The notes beneath the pieces are model-generated. The model saw only the letters and a list, made by a program, of their open reading frames with translations, searched no databases and was not told the DNA's origin. A stretch of DNA of 64,000 nt from Haliea sp. (GTDB taxonomy: Bacteria; Pseudomonadota; Gammaproteobacteria; Pseudomonadales; Halieaceae): positions 1 to 64,000 of the forward strand of contig JAHEBM010000010.1 of the NCBI GenBank assembly GCA_024642245.1, given 5' to 3'. How positions within the stretch are numbered: the first letter of the stretch is position 1; each line of letters begins with the position of its first letter. Shown here piece by piece: positions 1 to 8,629 of this stretch. The translations under genes and the position numbers were made by a program.

Positions 1-556
1 GAACGACTGCGGTGAATACGCAACCTATGAGAAGGACATACAGGGGGTGGTGCGCCCGGGTGAGATAATCGACCATGCCGGGCGCCTGCTGCAATGGCTG
101 CAGAGCCGAGGAGATGAGATTAAGGCTGAAAAAAACAAAACCGATATAAAAAATGGATTTGCCAAAAATGGAAAACCGGGACCTGACAAAGGACAGCAGG
201 AAGCCCCCGATTATCAGCAGCGGGGCAAAGGCTGTCAGCTTGAAAGCGACCAACTGGGCCGTCACCGTGGTGCCCACATTCGCACCGAAGATAATTCCCA
301 CGCTGTTCTTGAAGGACAATACACCGGCGTTTACCAGGCTGACCGCAATCACCGAGGTGGCTGAACTCGACTGGATGACCGCCGTTACCAGCGCTCCGAT
401 AAGCAGACCCAGCAGGGGGATGCTGGTGGCTTTGGCCAGGAATTTCCTGAAACGCTCACCCGAGATCTGTTGTATCTCGGAAGAAAAATTTTCCAGGCCG
501 AATATGAAAAGAATAATCGCCGTCAGGCCCGCCAGCATTATCTGGAAATTTTCCAT
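1..556 (-). CDS. Na/Pi cotransporter family protein (partial, C-terminal part beyond left edge)
   Basis: Reading the minus strand from an ATG at 556 gives 185 uninterrupted codons that run off the left edge. The N-terminus is a membrane segment (MENFQIMLAGLTAIILFIFG), followed by the diagnostic QSSSATS motif near residue 68 and GANVGTTVTAQL near residue 93. QSSS repeats of this kind mark the Na+/phosphate symporter family (PNaS; NptA/YjbB-like), which moves phosphate across the inner membrane with sodium. A second QSSS repeat and any PhoU-like C-terminal domain would lie outside the window. A short AGG stands just before the ATG. It is divergent from the outer-membrane protein gene at 687. 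Family assignment is solid; substrate is inferred. Confidence 0.85.
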   Translation of the reverse strand, partial: MENFQIMLAGLTAIILFIFGLENFSSEIQQISGERFRKFLAKATSIPLLGLLIGALVTAVIQSSSATSVIAVSLVNAGVLSFKNSVGIIFGANVGTTVTAQLVAFKLTAFAPLLIIGGFLLSFVRSRFSIFGKSIFYIGFVFFSLNLISSALQPLQQAPGMVDYLTRAHHPLYVLLIGCVFTAVV

Positions 557-686
557 GAACCTCAGACCCGGTAATATGCATTTTGCCGAAACCAGTGTAT
601 ATCACAGGTGTCAGCTGCCGTTCCATGCGTCAAATCAAGCCTGTCCCACCAGGCTGTATTGTCCAGGTGCAAGAGGCGGAGGTAGA

Positions 687-1367
687 ATGGATAACCTCAA
701 GCAAAAGGATTTTCCCGTGGCCAGGCTTCTCTCCCCGTTTACCCCGTTTGCCCTGTTTGCCCTGTTCGCTTACTGTGTGCCGTCCCACGCCACTGACATA
801 ACACTGTTGACCGGGTACCAGTTCAACTCCAATTTTGAAATAGTTTCGGCGGGCGATCTGCCACCCGTGGTAAAACCCGATACCGGTGCACCGGGTGAGG
901 ACGTTGACCTGGATGATGCCGCGGCCTTCAGCCTGGCTATTGATTTTCTATTCGAACAAGACCGGACCAAGCGCATCGGCCTGTATGTATCCCGAGAGCA
1001 AACCGGGTTCGACTCCAACGCCGGTCTGGCCGACAGCGACATGGACGTGACGCATCTGCATTTCACCGCCATGAGCTATTATCCCGAAGGCAAACTGGAA
1101 CCTTTCGTTACAGCCGGACTGGGCGCCGGCTTTTTCTCGCCAAAGGATTCCACCCTTAAGGACGAAACAAAACTGTCTGGCCAGATAGGTGCCGGTGCAA
1201 ATTACCAACTCAGCGACAGCCTGCTGCTGCGCTTCGATGTGCGCTGGCTGTTCACCTTTTTCGACAGTAGCGGAGAAGCCCTGTGTAGCGGTGGATGCAC
1301 CATTGCGGTGAGCTCGGATACCTACAGCCAGGTACAAGCAAACATGGGCCTGATGTACCGGTTTTGA
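687..1367 (+). CDS. Outer-membrane beta-barrel protein (OmpW/OmpA-like barrel, hypothetical)
   Basis: This 226-residue protein starts at an ATG preceded by a GGAGG box 4-5 bases upstream; a longer reading from 153 exists but lacks a ribosome site and covers the opposite-strand transporter. A hydrophobic signal peptide (about residues 13-35, ending near SHA) is followed by alternating hydrophobic/polar strands, a FVTAGLGAGFF strand typical of small barrels, and a C-terminal YRF with terminal Phe, the usual outer-membrane assembly signal. Two close cysteines (CSGGC) near residue 202 could form a disulphide loop. No specific function can be named; it may be a passive porin or structural barrel. 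Confidence 0.75.
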   Translation: MDNLKQKDFPVARLLSPFTPFALFALFAYCVPSHATDITLLTGYQFNSNFEIVSAGDLPPVVKPDTGAPGEDVDLDDAAAFSLAIDFLFEQDRTKRIGLYVSREQTGFDSNAGLADSDMDVTHLHFTAMSYYPEGKLEPFVTAGLGAGFFSPKDSTLKDETKLSGQIGAGANYQLSDSLLLRFDVRWLFTFFDSSGEALCSGGCTIAVSSDTYSQVQANMGLMYRF

Positions 1368-1390
1368 CGGTCGTTTTGAGCCGGGGCCAG

Positions 1391-1409
1391 CCACCGCGAA
1401 TTGCGGTGG
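1391..1409. terminator. Small hairpin between convergent genes (possible terminator)
   Basis: A perfect 7-bp inverted repeat (CCACCGC-gaatt-GCGGTGG) lies between the convergent outer-membrane protein gene and the aldehyde dehydrogenase gene. Neither strand has a T-run after the stem, so it is not a textbook intrinsic terminator. Its position between converging ends is the main support. Confidence 0.3.
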
Positions 1410-1435
1410 CGAGACTCCCGGGCATTCTCAGCAAA

Positions 1436-2956
1436 TCAGAAGAAACCCAGCGGATTGATATCGTGGCTTACCAGCATATTTTTCGTCTGCTGGTAGTGTT
1501 CCAGGGCCATCTTGTGACCCTCGCGCCCGATGCCTGACTTCTTGTATCCACCGAAGGCCGCGTGTGCGGGGTAGACATGATAGCAGTTCAGCCAGACCCT
1601 GCCGGCCTTGATACCACGCCCCATGCGGAACGCCCGATTGGTGTCGCGGGTCCAGACCCCGGCGCCAAGCCCATATTCCGTGGCATTTGCTATTGCCAGT
1701 GCCTCTGCCTCATTCCTGAATGAGGTGACCCCGAGCGTTGGGCCAAATATCTCTTCCTGGAATACTCGCATATCGTTGGTGCCTTGTAGCAAGGTGGGCT
1801 GGATATAATAGCCGCCCGCGATATCGCTTCCGACGGTGGCCTTGCCGCCGCCGAACAGGAAATGCGCGCCTTCCTGCCTGGCCACGTCCATATATCCCAT
1901 GATCCGGTCAAACTGCTCGCGCGATACTTGCGCCCCAACCATGGTGTCCGTATCCAGCGGGTTGCCCTGCTTGATATTTTTCGCACGGGCCAATACCCGC
2001 TCTATAAAATCACCGTAGATACTCTCCTGCACCAGTGCCCGCGAAGGGCAGGTACATACCTCTCCCTGGTTGAAAAACCCCAGGAGCAGTCCCTCGACGC
2101 ACTTGCTGACAAATTCGTCTTCCTGGGCCATCACATCCTCGAAGAAAATATTCGGTGACTTGCCGCCGAGCTCCACGGTGGAAGGAATCAGCGTGCGGGC
2201 CGCGTTGCCCAGTATGATCTGGCCAACAGCCGTGGAGCCGGTAAAGGCTATCTTGGCGATACGGCTGGAAGTAGCGAGGGCCTGCCCGATTTCCTCACCG
2301 TAGCCATTGAGGATATTCACCACACCGGGTGGCAGCAGATCCGCGATCATTTCAATCAACACCAGTATCGACGTCGGCGTCTGCTCGGCCGGCTTGAGCA
2401 CGACGCAATTACCCGCCGCCAGCGCCGGGGCCAGTTTCCAGCCCGCCATCAGTAATGGGAAATTCCAGGGAATAATCTGCCCTACAACACCCAGCGGTTC
2501 GTGGAAATGGTAACTCACCGTCGTGGCGTCGATCTCCGCCGCACTGCCCTGCTGGGCGCGGATGCAACCGGCAAAATAGCGAAAATGGTCGACCAGCAAG
2601 GGAATGTCAGCATTCAGGGTTTCCCGGATGCCCTTGCCGTTATCCCAGGTTTCCACGTAGGCCAGGGTTTCGAGGTTCGCCTCGATCCGGTCGGCAATCC
2701 TCAGTAGCGTGTTGGAGCGCTCAGCGGCCGAGGTCTTGCCCCAGGCATCGGCGGCCGCGTGTGCCGCATCCAGGGCGACATGCAGATCAGCCGCCGTCGA
2801 GCGGGCCACCTCGCAGTACACCTGGCCTGTTACCGGGCTGATATTTTCAAAATAGGCGCCTTCTTTCGGGGCAACCCACTCCCCGCCGATAAAGTTGTCA
2901 TACCGGTTTTTGAAGGTGAAAAGTGCATCTTTGCTGCCAGGCATTGCGTACTGCAT
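1436..2956 (-). CDS. exaC: NAD-dependent aldehyde dehydrogenase, ExaC/AldB type
   Basis: The 506-residue product oxidises an aldehyde (acetaldehyde or longer) to the acid with NAD+ in the cytoplasm. Landmarks are PWNF at 163-166, the FTGS cofactor-loop motif at 238-241, the general base Glu262 in VELGGKSPN and the nucleophile Cys301 in [13 protein letters not shown]. Length and the GEVCTCPSR active site match the ExaC/AldB/AcoD group used in ethanol and acetoin metabolism rather than betaine-aldehyde or succinate-semialdehyde enzymes. An AAGGAG box lies about 10 bases before the ATG. It is divergent from the SDR at 3133 and is not in an operon with an alcohol dehydrogenase, so the physiological aldehyde is unknown. 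Confidence 0.93.
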   Translation of the reverse strand: MQYAMPGSKDALFTFKNRYDNFIGGEWVAPKEGAYFENISPVTGQVYCEVARSTAADLHVALDAAHAAADAWGKTSAAERSNTLLRIADRIEANLETLAYVETWDNGKGIRETLNADIPLLVDHFRYFAGCIRAQQGSAAEIDATTVSYHFHEPLGVVGQIIPWNFPLLMAGWKLAPALAAGNCVVLKPAEQTPTSILVLIEMIADLLPPGVVNILNGYGEEIGQALATSSRIAKIAFTGSTAVGQIILGNAARTLIPSTVELGGKSPNIFFEDVMAQEDEFVSKCVEGLLLGFFNQGEVCTCPSRALVQESIYGDFIERVLARAKNIKQGNPLDTDTMVGAQVSREQFDRIMGYMDVARQEGAHFLFGGGKATVGSDIAGGYYIQPTLLQGTNDMRVFQEEIFGPTLGVTSFRNEAEALAIANATEYGLGAGVWTRDTNRAFRMGRGIKAGRVWLNCYHVYPAHAAFGGYKKSGIGREGHKMALEHYQQTKNMLVSHDINPLGFF

Positions 2957-3036
2957 AGGACCACGCTCCTTGAGTAATCAGACCTGTCCAATATAGCCCA
3001 GTATTCGCGCCACGACACCGTTTTGGTGCATACGGG

Positions 3037-3051
3037 GTTCGCTCTGCGAAC
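3037..3051. promoter_or_regulatory. Palindrome upstream of the SDR promoter (candidate operator)
   Basis: GTTCGC-TCT-GCGAAC is a perfect 6+3+6 palindrome placed directly upstream of the promoter-like sequence at 3055-3083, in the divergent region between exaC and the SDR. The position fits an activator or repressor site. No regulator gene is adjacent. Confidence 0.4.
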
Positions 3052-3054
3052 AAC

Positions 3055-3083
3055 TTGACTTCGGTAAGCCCCGGGACTACATT
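3055..3083 (+). promoter_or_regulatory. Sigma70-type promoter for SDR / HCCA-isomerase-like operon
   Basis: TTGACT (3055-3060) and TACATT (3078-3083) are separated by exactly 17 bases, a good match to -35 and -10 boxes. They lie about 50 bases upstream of the SDR start at 3133. Confidence 0.6.
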
Positions 3084-3132
3084 TAGTTCTTTTTTGGAAC
3101 TCTTTATTGCAAGGCAGTTCGGAGATCAGCAT

Positions 3133-3858
3133 ATGACTGAACAAGTGGCATTGATCATCGGCGCCGGCGACGCCATAGGAAGTGCGATAGCGCGCAAGTT
3201 TGCCGAGCAGGGCTTTACCGTGTGCGCGGCACGACGCAACAGTGACCGCCTGGCCCCGCTGGTGAAAGAGCTGACAGAGGCCGGGCGCACGATTCACGCC
3301 TTTAGCTGCGACGCTCGCAAGGAAGAGGCTATCGGCGAACTCTTTGCGGGCATCGAGACCGATATCGGCCAGATCGATGTCGTGGTTTTCAATGTCGGCG
3401 CCAACGTCCCGATGGGTATCCTGGATACGGACAGCCGCAAGTTTTACAAAATCTGGGAGATGGCCTGTTTTGCGGGCTTCCTCACCGGTCGCGAGGCAGC
3501 CCGCTACATGACGCAGCGCGGCAGGGGCACCATCATATTCACCGGCGCCACCGCCAGCGTGCGCGGTGCGGCCGGGTTCGCCGCGTTCGCCAGCGCCAAG
3601 CACGGCCTGCGAGCCCTGGCCCAGAGTATGGCGCGGGAACTGGGGCCACTGAATATCCATGTCGCTCACGTGGTAATCGATGCTGCGGTTGACACCCGGT
3701 GGATCGAAGAGAACGTTCCCGAATCCGCCGCGCTGAAGCTCAAGGACGGCATCGTTTCCCCGGATGCCCTGGCCGATAACTACGTGATGCTGCAACAGCA
3801 ACCGCGCAACGCCTGGACCTTCGAACTGGACATAAGACCCTGGATAGAACGCTGGTAA
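3133..3858 (+). CDS. Atypical short-chain dehydrogenase/reductase with Phe in place of catalytic Tyr
   Basis: The 241-residue protein has a Rossmann fold with the variant glycine motif GAGDAIG at residues 10-16. The usual YxxxK catalytic pair reads F152-ASA-K156, so the catalytic tyrosine is phenylalanine while the lysine stays. A known SDR subgroup (the SDR_c10 type in CDD) has exactly this change, so it is a family trait and not a random mutation. The start at 3133 is chosen because GGAG lies 8 bases upstream; a reading from 3055 would begin inside the promoter. It is followed after 15 bases by the isomerase-like gene at 3874, with which it probably forms an operon. Catalytic activity is doubtful. 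Confidence 0.8.
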   Translation: MTEQVALIIGAGDAIGSAIARKFAEQGFTVCAARRNSDRLAPLVKELTEAGRTIHAFSCDARKEEAIGELFAGIETDIGQIDVVVFNVGANVPMGILDTDSRKFYKIWEMACFAGFLTGREAARYMTQRGRGTIIFTGATASVRGAAGFAAFASAKHGLRALAQSMARELGPLNIHVAHVVIDAAVDTRWIEENVPESAALKLKDGIVSPDALADNYVMLQQQPRNAWTFELDIRPWIERW

Positions 3859-3873
3859 TTAAAGGAGAGCTTT

Positions 3874-4464
3874 ATGGCTAAAACCCTGGAATTTTATTTT
3901 GACTTCGGCAGCCCCACCGCCTACCTGGCCCACAAGCGCCTGGGGCAACTGGCGCAACAGTATGCGCTTGAGGTTCGCTATATTCCCATGCTCCTGGGCG
4001 GCGTGTTCAAGGCGACCGCCAACACCTCACCGGTGGCAATTCCTGCCAAGGGCAAGTACATGCTGGAACAGGACCTGCCACGCTTCGCCCGGCGCTATAA
4101 GGTGCCGATGAACTTCAACCCCCATTTTCCCATCAATACCCTGAACCTGATGCGCGGCGCTATTGCCGCCCAGCGCCTGGACTGTTTTGGCGACTATGTG
4201 AACTGCATCTACGACGCGGTCTGGGTGCAGAAAAAAAATATGGGGGATCCGGACGAGGTGCGCGAGGTACTGGTCAGCGCCGGGCTGGATGCCGACAAGT
4301 TGCTCGAACTGTCACAGGACACAACCGTCAAGGCGGAACTGGTCGCCAATACAGACAAGGCCGTCGCACGCGGCGTATTTGGCGCACCCACACTGTTCAT
4401 GGACGGGGCCATGTACTTCGGCCAGGACCGGCTGGATTTTATAGAGGAGGCGCTGCGGGATTAA
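3874..4464 (+). CDS. 2-hydroxychromene-2-carboxylate isomerase family protein (DsbA/kappa-GST fold)
   Basis: The 196-residue protein begins with FYFDFGSPTAYLAHKRL, the signature N-terminus of HCCA isomerases and kappa-class glutathione transferases; Ser13 is the expected glutathione-contacting residue. Later FGAPTLFMDG is the cis-Pro segment of the thioredoxin fold. Family members isomerise naphthalene-pathway chromenes or conjugate glutathione. A strong AAGGAG lies before the ATG, and the gene follows the atypical SDR closely. No naphthalene genes are near, so a glutathione-dependent isomerase or transferase of unknown substrate is the safest description. It converges with the ferritin-like gene, with only 7 bases between stop codons. 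Confidence 0.85.
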   Translation: MAKTLEFYFDFGSPTAYLAHKRLGQLAQQYALEVRYIPMLLGGVFKATANTSPVAIPAKGKYMLEQDLPRFARRYKVPMNFNPHFPINTLNLMRGAIAAQRLDCFGDYVNCIYDAVWVQKKNMGDPDEVREVLVSAGLDADKLLELSQDTTVKAELVANTDKAVARGVFGAPTLFMDGAMYFGQDRLDFIEEALRD

Positions 4465-4471
4465 TCGCCGC

Positions 4472-4759
4472 TTAACCGTGGGCAATGGGTTTGTCGGTAA
4501 AAAGGTAATCCTTCAACTCCTTGTCCATGGTCGGATCCTGGCGACGAATCCATTCCAGCACCATGGCCGCGTGTTCCTTTTCCTCGTCCCGGTTATGCGC
4601 CAGGATGGCTTTCAGCTCCGGATCCTTGCAGGCGTCCACGCGCTGGTTATACCAATCCACGGCCTCCAGCTCTTCCATCAGTGATGTTATGGCCCGGTGC
4701 ATATCCCGGGTTTTATCGGAAAGCTCTGCTATTGGCTCGTGGTATCCTTGGTTTGCCAT
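4472..4759 (-). CDS. Encapsulated-ferritin (EncFtn)-like protein without targeting peptide
   Basis: A 95-residue, two-helix ferritin-like protein. The central MEELEAVDWY and AHNRDEEKEHAAM motifs match the encapsulated ferritin EncFtn of Rhodospirillum rubrum. Counting from this start, Glu30, Glu60 and His63 correspond to its iron-binding Glu32, Glu62 and His65. EncFtn oxidises Fe(II) at a dimer-interface site and delivers it into an encapsulin shell, using a C-terminal LSIGSL-type tail. Here the protein ends soon after the second helix (FTDKPIAHG, stop at 4472), so no such tail exists, and no encapsulin gene is in the window. The start at 4759 has AGGAG about 10 bases upstream; a reading from 4888 adds a segment without ribosome site. 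Confidence 0.85.
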   Translation of the reverse strand: MANQGYHEPIAELSDKTRDMHRAITSLMEELEAVDWYNQRVDACKDPELKAILAHNRDEEKEHAAMVLEWIRRQDPTMDKELKDYLFTDKPIAHG

Positions 4760-4859
4760 ATCCTGGTTCTCCTGAGGGTTTGTCCCGAGTATTCCACTGC
4801 ACACATTTTTACGCAATACTGGCCCGGCCAGGATATTAAACAAACAGCAAAGGCCGCCC

Positions 4860-5201
4860 TTGACGAACAAGCAATTCAACAGCGCCACTCACTTCAGCAT
4901 TGTCTGGGGCGTGACCCTCGCCGTGATCACCCTGCTGGAATGGCACAGCCTCGACCGGGATCCCGTGAGGCAGGAGATTATCAGTCCCTTTATCGAGCGC
5001 ACAATGACCGTGACGGTGGCCAACGAAACGAGGCCAGCTGAGCGGACAATCCTGCCAGGGAACGAGGAATCTCCCGATGCGAAGCTGAACTACGAGGTCG
5101 AATTCAACTTCAAGGGACCCCTGTTCCTGGCCTGCTTTTTTCTTCCGGTGTTTTTATTCCACTCGCTGGCGATGCTCTGGCATCGCATCCGACGCAACTG
5201 A
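4860..5201 (+). CDS. Small two-TM membrane protein of unknown function (TTG start)
   Basis: The 113-residue reading has a hydrophobic helix at each end (about residues 11-26, FSIVWGVTLAVITLLE, and 87-106, GPLFLACFFLPVFLFHSLAM) around a polar, probably periplasmic middle. The only start that keeps the first helix is TTG at 4860, with AAAGG about 6 bases before it; the next ATG (5004) would remove that helix. It is divergent from the ferritin-like gene, with 100 bases between starts, and converges with gsp. No family was recognised. The composition looks coding, but start choice and expression are uncertain. Confidence 0.5.
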   Translation: MTNKQFNSATHFSIVWGVTLAVITLLEWHSLDRDPVRQEIISPFIERTMTVTVANETRPAERTILPGNEESPDAKLNYEVEFNFKGPLFLACFFLPVFLFHSLAMLWHRIRRN

Positions 5202-5210
5202 TACCGCCCT

Positions 5211-7106
5211 TCACAAAACATCATCGTCCACTACCCGCAGTGGCAGTAGCTCGCTGTCCCTGGTGATAATCAGGGACTTGTCCACCCGCACGCAGCTCCC
5301 GGCATACCTGCCCCGGACGGCAAAGGTACAAACCTGTGTTTTGTAGCCATCAATTTCCGGTAGCTTCCACAGCTCCTGGTATATCTGGTCCTGGGAATCA
5401 AAACCACCGCCGGTGCCTTTCAGCAGATTATCGTTCTTGTCGAACAGGCTGATATTGAAACCGCTGCGCCCGGCAATCGGCTTGCTGACGTAACCACGTG
5501 AATTGAAATCCTCGGTCAATTCATACTGGGAGTTCAGCAGGTAGGGGTGGTCGGGGAATATCTGCCACAACAAGGGCAAAATTGCCTTATTGCTCAATAT
5601 AAGCGTCCAGAACGGCTCGTATACCATGACCTCCGGTCGTAGCAAGACATCGACCAGGCGTGGTGTCTTGCCAGGCTCCTCACCCGTGCGCAAATTCGGT
5701 TTTGCATCGTCCTCCTCGCATTCGGCGCGAATCTGGTCGAGGGCTGTCTCCCAGGCCCAGGTCTTCCATACGAACCGTATAGGGGTACCCTCGGGATCGA
5801 CTATTTCGCCCGCCTCGTTCCAGCGAAGTCCGCTTACGCCCTCGATGATACGGCATTCGAGACCGGCGGCTTCGGCAGCGGCACGTATGTACTCAGCGTG
5901 ATAGGTCTCTTCACTGTCCTCGTCCTGCATGATATGGAGCAGGCCTTGCACTTCGCTTGCCTTCCAGGCGGCTGCGAGCTCCTGGCTTAGCCCGGCGCAG
6001 GGGTCATACCCTTCATCGACGCCAAAATGTTTTGCCCACTTACCCTGTATGCGACCGGCCTCGGTATGGCAGGAGGCTGAATCGGCATTGTACTCGTACA
6101 CTTTTATGCCGCGTTCGGAAACCGCGAAATCGAAGCGGCCGGTAATGATCTGGCCGCGCCTGTTTTCCCAGGACTTGCGCAGCCGCGGCCACAGGCTGGC
6201 CGGGATATTGAATCGCGCCAGCAGGGTGTCGTCCTGCAACACTGCCTGGGTTGCATGCATGAACATCAGGTGTAATTCATTGGTAGCCCGCCGCAGCTCC
6301 TGTTCGGCGCTTTCCGAAAGGCGGAAGTAACGGTATTGCTCATTGCTGTCCGTGGCCTCCGTCAGCCGGTGCCCGTGCATCGCGCGGATATAAGCGGCCT
6401 CGGCAGCGTCACCCGGGTCCAGCCAGGGGTGCTCGTGCTGGCCTCGCCGCGGCGCGAGGCGGGAGTTGATTTGATAAAGTTCGGGCCTGCCCGGCGTAAC
6501 TTTGTCTGCGTGCCGGGCGTCCGCGGTCTGGATGATCCAGCCCATAATATGGGAATCGGCATAGCTGGCGGAAATGAAATAACCGCCATCGGCTGTACGA
6601 GCCAGCGGCAGCTCGCGTGACCATAGGCGGCCTTCCGGCAAGGTGCAGTGCTCGACATTTTGCTCTGCAAAGCGAATGCTCTCGGGCAGAAGCTCGACCA
6701 CAACCGCCACATGGCCGGTCACCTCGAATTCGCCGCCCTCCTCCCAGATCAGCAGGCAACCAGGCTCAGGGGCGCGAGGGCTGCCGTTGCGGAAAGAGTG
6801 AAGCGGCAGCAGCCGGCTGTCTGCAATCCGCGTGACGTGATGCAAGGCGAAGATATCGTAGGCCATGGCAACGTCGTCAAACACATAGCCGTGATTGATA
6901 TAGAACCAGCGGCGGGCAAATTCAACACACTGCCATTTGTAGCCCATATAGACCCCGTCCAGGTAACTGCGATAGGAATCCCTGTCGGGGTATTCCGCAT
7001 TATCTGCACTGGGGTAGTGGGATGAATAAATCGGGACCTGACCGGGAGCGTAGCCCAGTAAAGCGCCAAATTTTTCAGGAGGAAACTTGAGTTCGTGCAC
7101 TGCCAT
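5211..7106 (-). CDS. gsp: Bifunctional glutathionylspermidine amidase/synthetase
   Basis: The 631-residue protein has two domains. Residues 1 to about 205 form a CHAP-type papain-like amidase with the triad Cys60 (KWQCVEFARRW), His132 (TGHVAVVVE) and Glu148, matching E. coli Gsp Cys59/His131/Glu147. The remainder is the ATP-grasp-like synthetase joining glutathione to spermidine, with the conserved YEYNADSASCHTE, KTWAWETALDQI and NSQYELTEDFN-type segments. The enzyme makes and breaks glutathionylspermidine, which protects protein thiols during oxidative stress. The length is near the E. coli enzyme (619 residues). It stands alone, with glutathione-related genes elsewhere in the window. Confidence 0.95.
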   Translation of the reverse strand: MAVHELKFPPEKFGALLGYAPGQVPIYSSHYPSADNAEYPDRDSYRSYLDGVYMGYKWQCVEFARRWFYINHGYVFDDVAMAYDIFALHHVTRIADSRLLPLHSFRNGSPRAPEPGCLLIWEEGGEFEVTGHVAVVVELLPESIRFAEQNVEHCTLPEGRLWSRELPLARTADGGYFISASYADSHIMGWIIQTADARHADKVTPGRPELYQINSRLAPRRGQHEHPWLDPGDAAEAAYIRAMHGHRLTEATDSNEQYRYFRLSESAEQELRRATNELHLMFMHATQAVLQDDTLLARFNIPASLWPRLRKSWENRRGQIITGRFDFAVSERGIKVYEYNADSASCHTEAGRIQGKWAKHFGVDEGYDPCAGLSQELAAAWKASEVQGLLHIMQDEDSEETYHAEYIRAAAEAAGLECRIIEGVSGLRWNEAGEIVDPEGTPIRFVWKTWAWETALDQIRAECEEDDAKPNLRTGEEPGKTPRLVDVLLRPEVMVYEPFWTLILSNKAILPLLWQIFPDHPYLLNSQYELTEDFNSRGYVSKPIAGRSGFNISLFDKNDNLLKGTGGGFDSQDQIYQELWKLPEIDGYKTQVCTFAVRGRYAGSCVRVDKSLIITRDSELLPLRVVDDDVL

Positions 7107-7222
7107 GCCCGGGTCTGGTAAATGAAGGCATCATCGGTCCAGGGAATCGAATTGGCAAGCGACCCGGGATCTCCCGGCCCGGGTATTTTTCACATTTCAC
7201 AACATCGCCAGTTCTGCCGCTA

Positions 7223-8626
7223 TCACAGTACGATACTTTCTCCCCGGGCGGGTATTTGCACCTTCAATTGCTGTTCGCGCCACAGCTTTTCCGCCAACGC
7301 ATCCTGCGCACCGGGTTCACCATGAACCAGCAGGGTACGAGGCCTGGGCTGGAATGCGCGTATCCAGTCCATCAAGCCACTTTGGCCTGCATGAGCCGAA
7401 AGCCCACCGAGGGTTTCCACCCGGGCCTTCACCACATACTCGTCTCCGAACATCTTGATATTTTTAGCGCCGTCGACAATGACACGACCCAGGGTGCCTC
7501 GTGCCTGGTAACCGGTAAAAATAACCGTGTTGCGACGGTCCCAGATGCGACTCTTGAAATGGTGACGGATCCTGCCACCGGTGCACATGCCACTTCCCGC
7601 TATGATAATGGCTCCTCCCTTGATGCGGTTGATGGCCATGGATTCTTCGGTACTGGCAGCCAGGTTCAGGGTGGGCAGGAATTTTTCCAAGGAGGTTTTA
7701 TGGACATCGCAGAGGTGGCGCACATCGTCCCCGTCCAATAACTTGAGCCACCGATCGTATACCCTGGTGACGGCTATCGCCATCGGGCTGTCCAGGAAAA
7801 CCTGCCAATTATCCAGCTCACCCTGGTAGTGCAAGCAACCCAGGTGGAACAGGATATCCTGGGTCCTGCCCACCGCAAAGGCGGGAATCATCACACTGCC
7901 GCCAATCCGCCAGGTCTCGCGCAATATCTCGCGCAACTGCACCACGGTATCCTCTTCACCCCGGTGTTCGCGGTCACCATAAGTGCTCTCTACCAGCAGG
8001 ACATCGGCCCGCTCCAGCACCCGGGGTTCATTCATCAGCACTGAATCGCTCTTGCCAAGGTCACCGGAGAAAACCAGCACTTTCTCCTCGTTTTTCTCCC
8101 GCAGGGTGATCTCGACGATGGCAGAGCCCAGAATGTGTCCCGCATCGTAAAAGCGCAGAGACGCGCCCTCCCCCAGGCTGACATTTTCGTTATACCGATG
8201 TCCCTGGCACTTGCTGAGCGCCATTTCCACGTCTTCCATGGTATAGACCGGATCAATCAATGGCCGGCCGCGCCGGGCATTGCGGATATTCGTTCGCTCC
8301 AGGTCGCGCAAATACAGGCCCACGGAGTCGTTCAGCATCACTTCCAGCAGCTCCGCCGTCGCTCGCGTACAGATGACCGGCCCGGTAAATCCCTCGTTGT
8401 AAAGCCGTGGCAACATACCGGAATGGTCCAGGTGGGCGTGCGAGAGCACCACCGCGTCGATACTCGCGGGGTCAAAGGCGAACTCCTCATCCTGGATGCG
8501 TTCTACCGCATCGCCGCCCTGGTGCATGCCGCAATCCAGCAGAACCCGACCGACACCGGCACCCTCCAGCAGGTGACAGGACCCGGTGACCTCCTGGGCC
8601 GCCCCATGAAAAGTAATCGTGGCCAT
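7223..8626 (-). CDS. MBL-fold beta-CASP metallohydrolase (RNA-processing type)
   Basis: The 467-residue protein starts with the metallo-beta-lactamase fold and carries the zinc motif SHAHLDHSG (His63, His65, Asp67, His68). A beta-CASP insert follows, and the C-terminal motifs AGSGMCTGGRIRHH, FTGYQARGTLGR and LSAHAGQ, with a final VHGEP, are those of the CPSF73/Ysh1/RNase-like group. Such proteins are RNA endo- or exonucleases. GAGG lies 9 bases before the ATG. It begins 3 bases after the stop of the lysozyme-inhibitor-like gene, so the two are probably co-transcribed. The specific RNA target is unknown. Confidence 0.9.
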   Translation of the reverse strand: MATITFHGAAQEVTGSCHLLEGAGVGRVLLDCGMHQGGDAVERIQDEEFAFDPASIDAVVLSHAHLDHSGMLPRLYNEGFTGPVICTRATAELLEVMLNDSVGLYLRDLERTNIRNARRGRPLIDPVYTMEDVEMALSKCQGHRYNENVSLGEGASLRFYDAGHILGSAIVEITLREKNEEKVLVFSGDLGKSDSVLMNEPRVLERADVLLVESTYGDREHRGEEDTVVQLREILRETWRIGGSVMIPAFAVGRTQDILFHLGCLHYQGELDNWQVFLDSPMAIAVTRVYDRWLKLLDGDDVRHLCDVHKTSLEKFLPTLNLAASTEESMAINRIKGGAIIIAGSGMCTGGRIRHHFKSRIWDRRNTVIFTGYQARGTLGRVIVDGAKNIKMFGDEYVVKARVETLGGLSAHAGQSGLMDWIRAFQPRPRTLLVHGEPGAQDALAEKLWREQQLKVQIPARGESIVL

Positions 8627-8629
8627 CAG

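Noticed and set aside
153-686. Long plus-strand extension of the outer-membrane protein frame
   Set aside because: It overlaps the clearly coding Na/Pi transporter on the minus strand, has no ribosome site, and its sequence has no protein character; the barrel protein starts at 687.
2830-3801. 323-residue minus-strand reading between exaC and the SDR
   Set aside because: It covers the divergent promoter and is antisense to the SDR gene; no family motif is seen.
7150-7190. GC-rich inverted repeats followed by ATTTTT between gsp and the beta-CASP gene
   Set aside because: The T-run fits only plus-strand transcription, but both flanking genes are on the minus strand, so there is no transcript for it to end.
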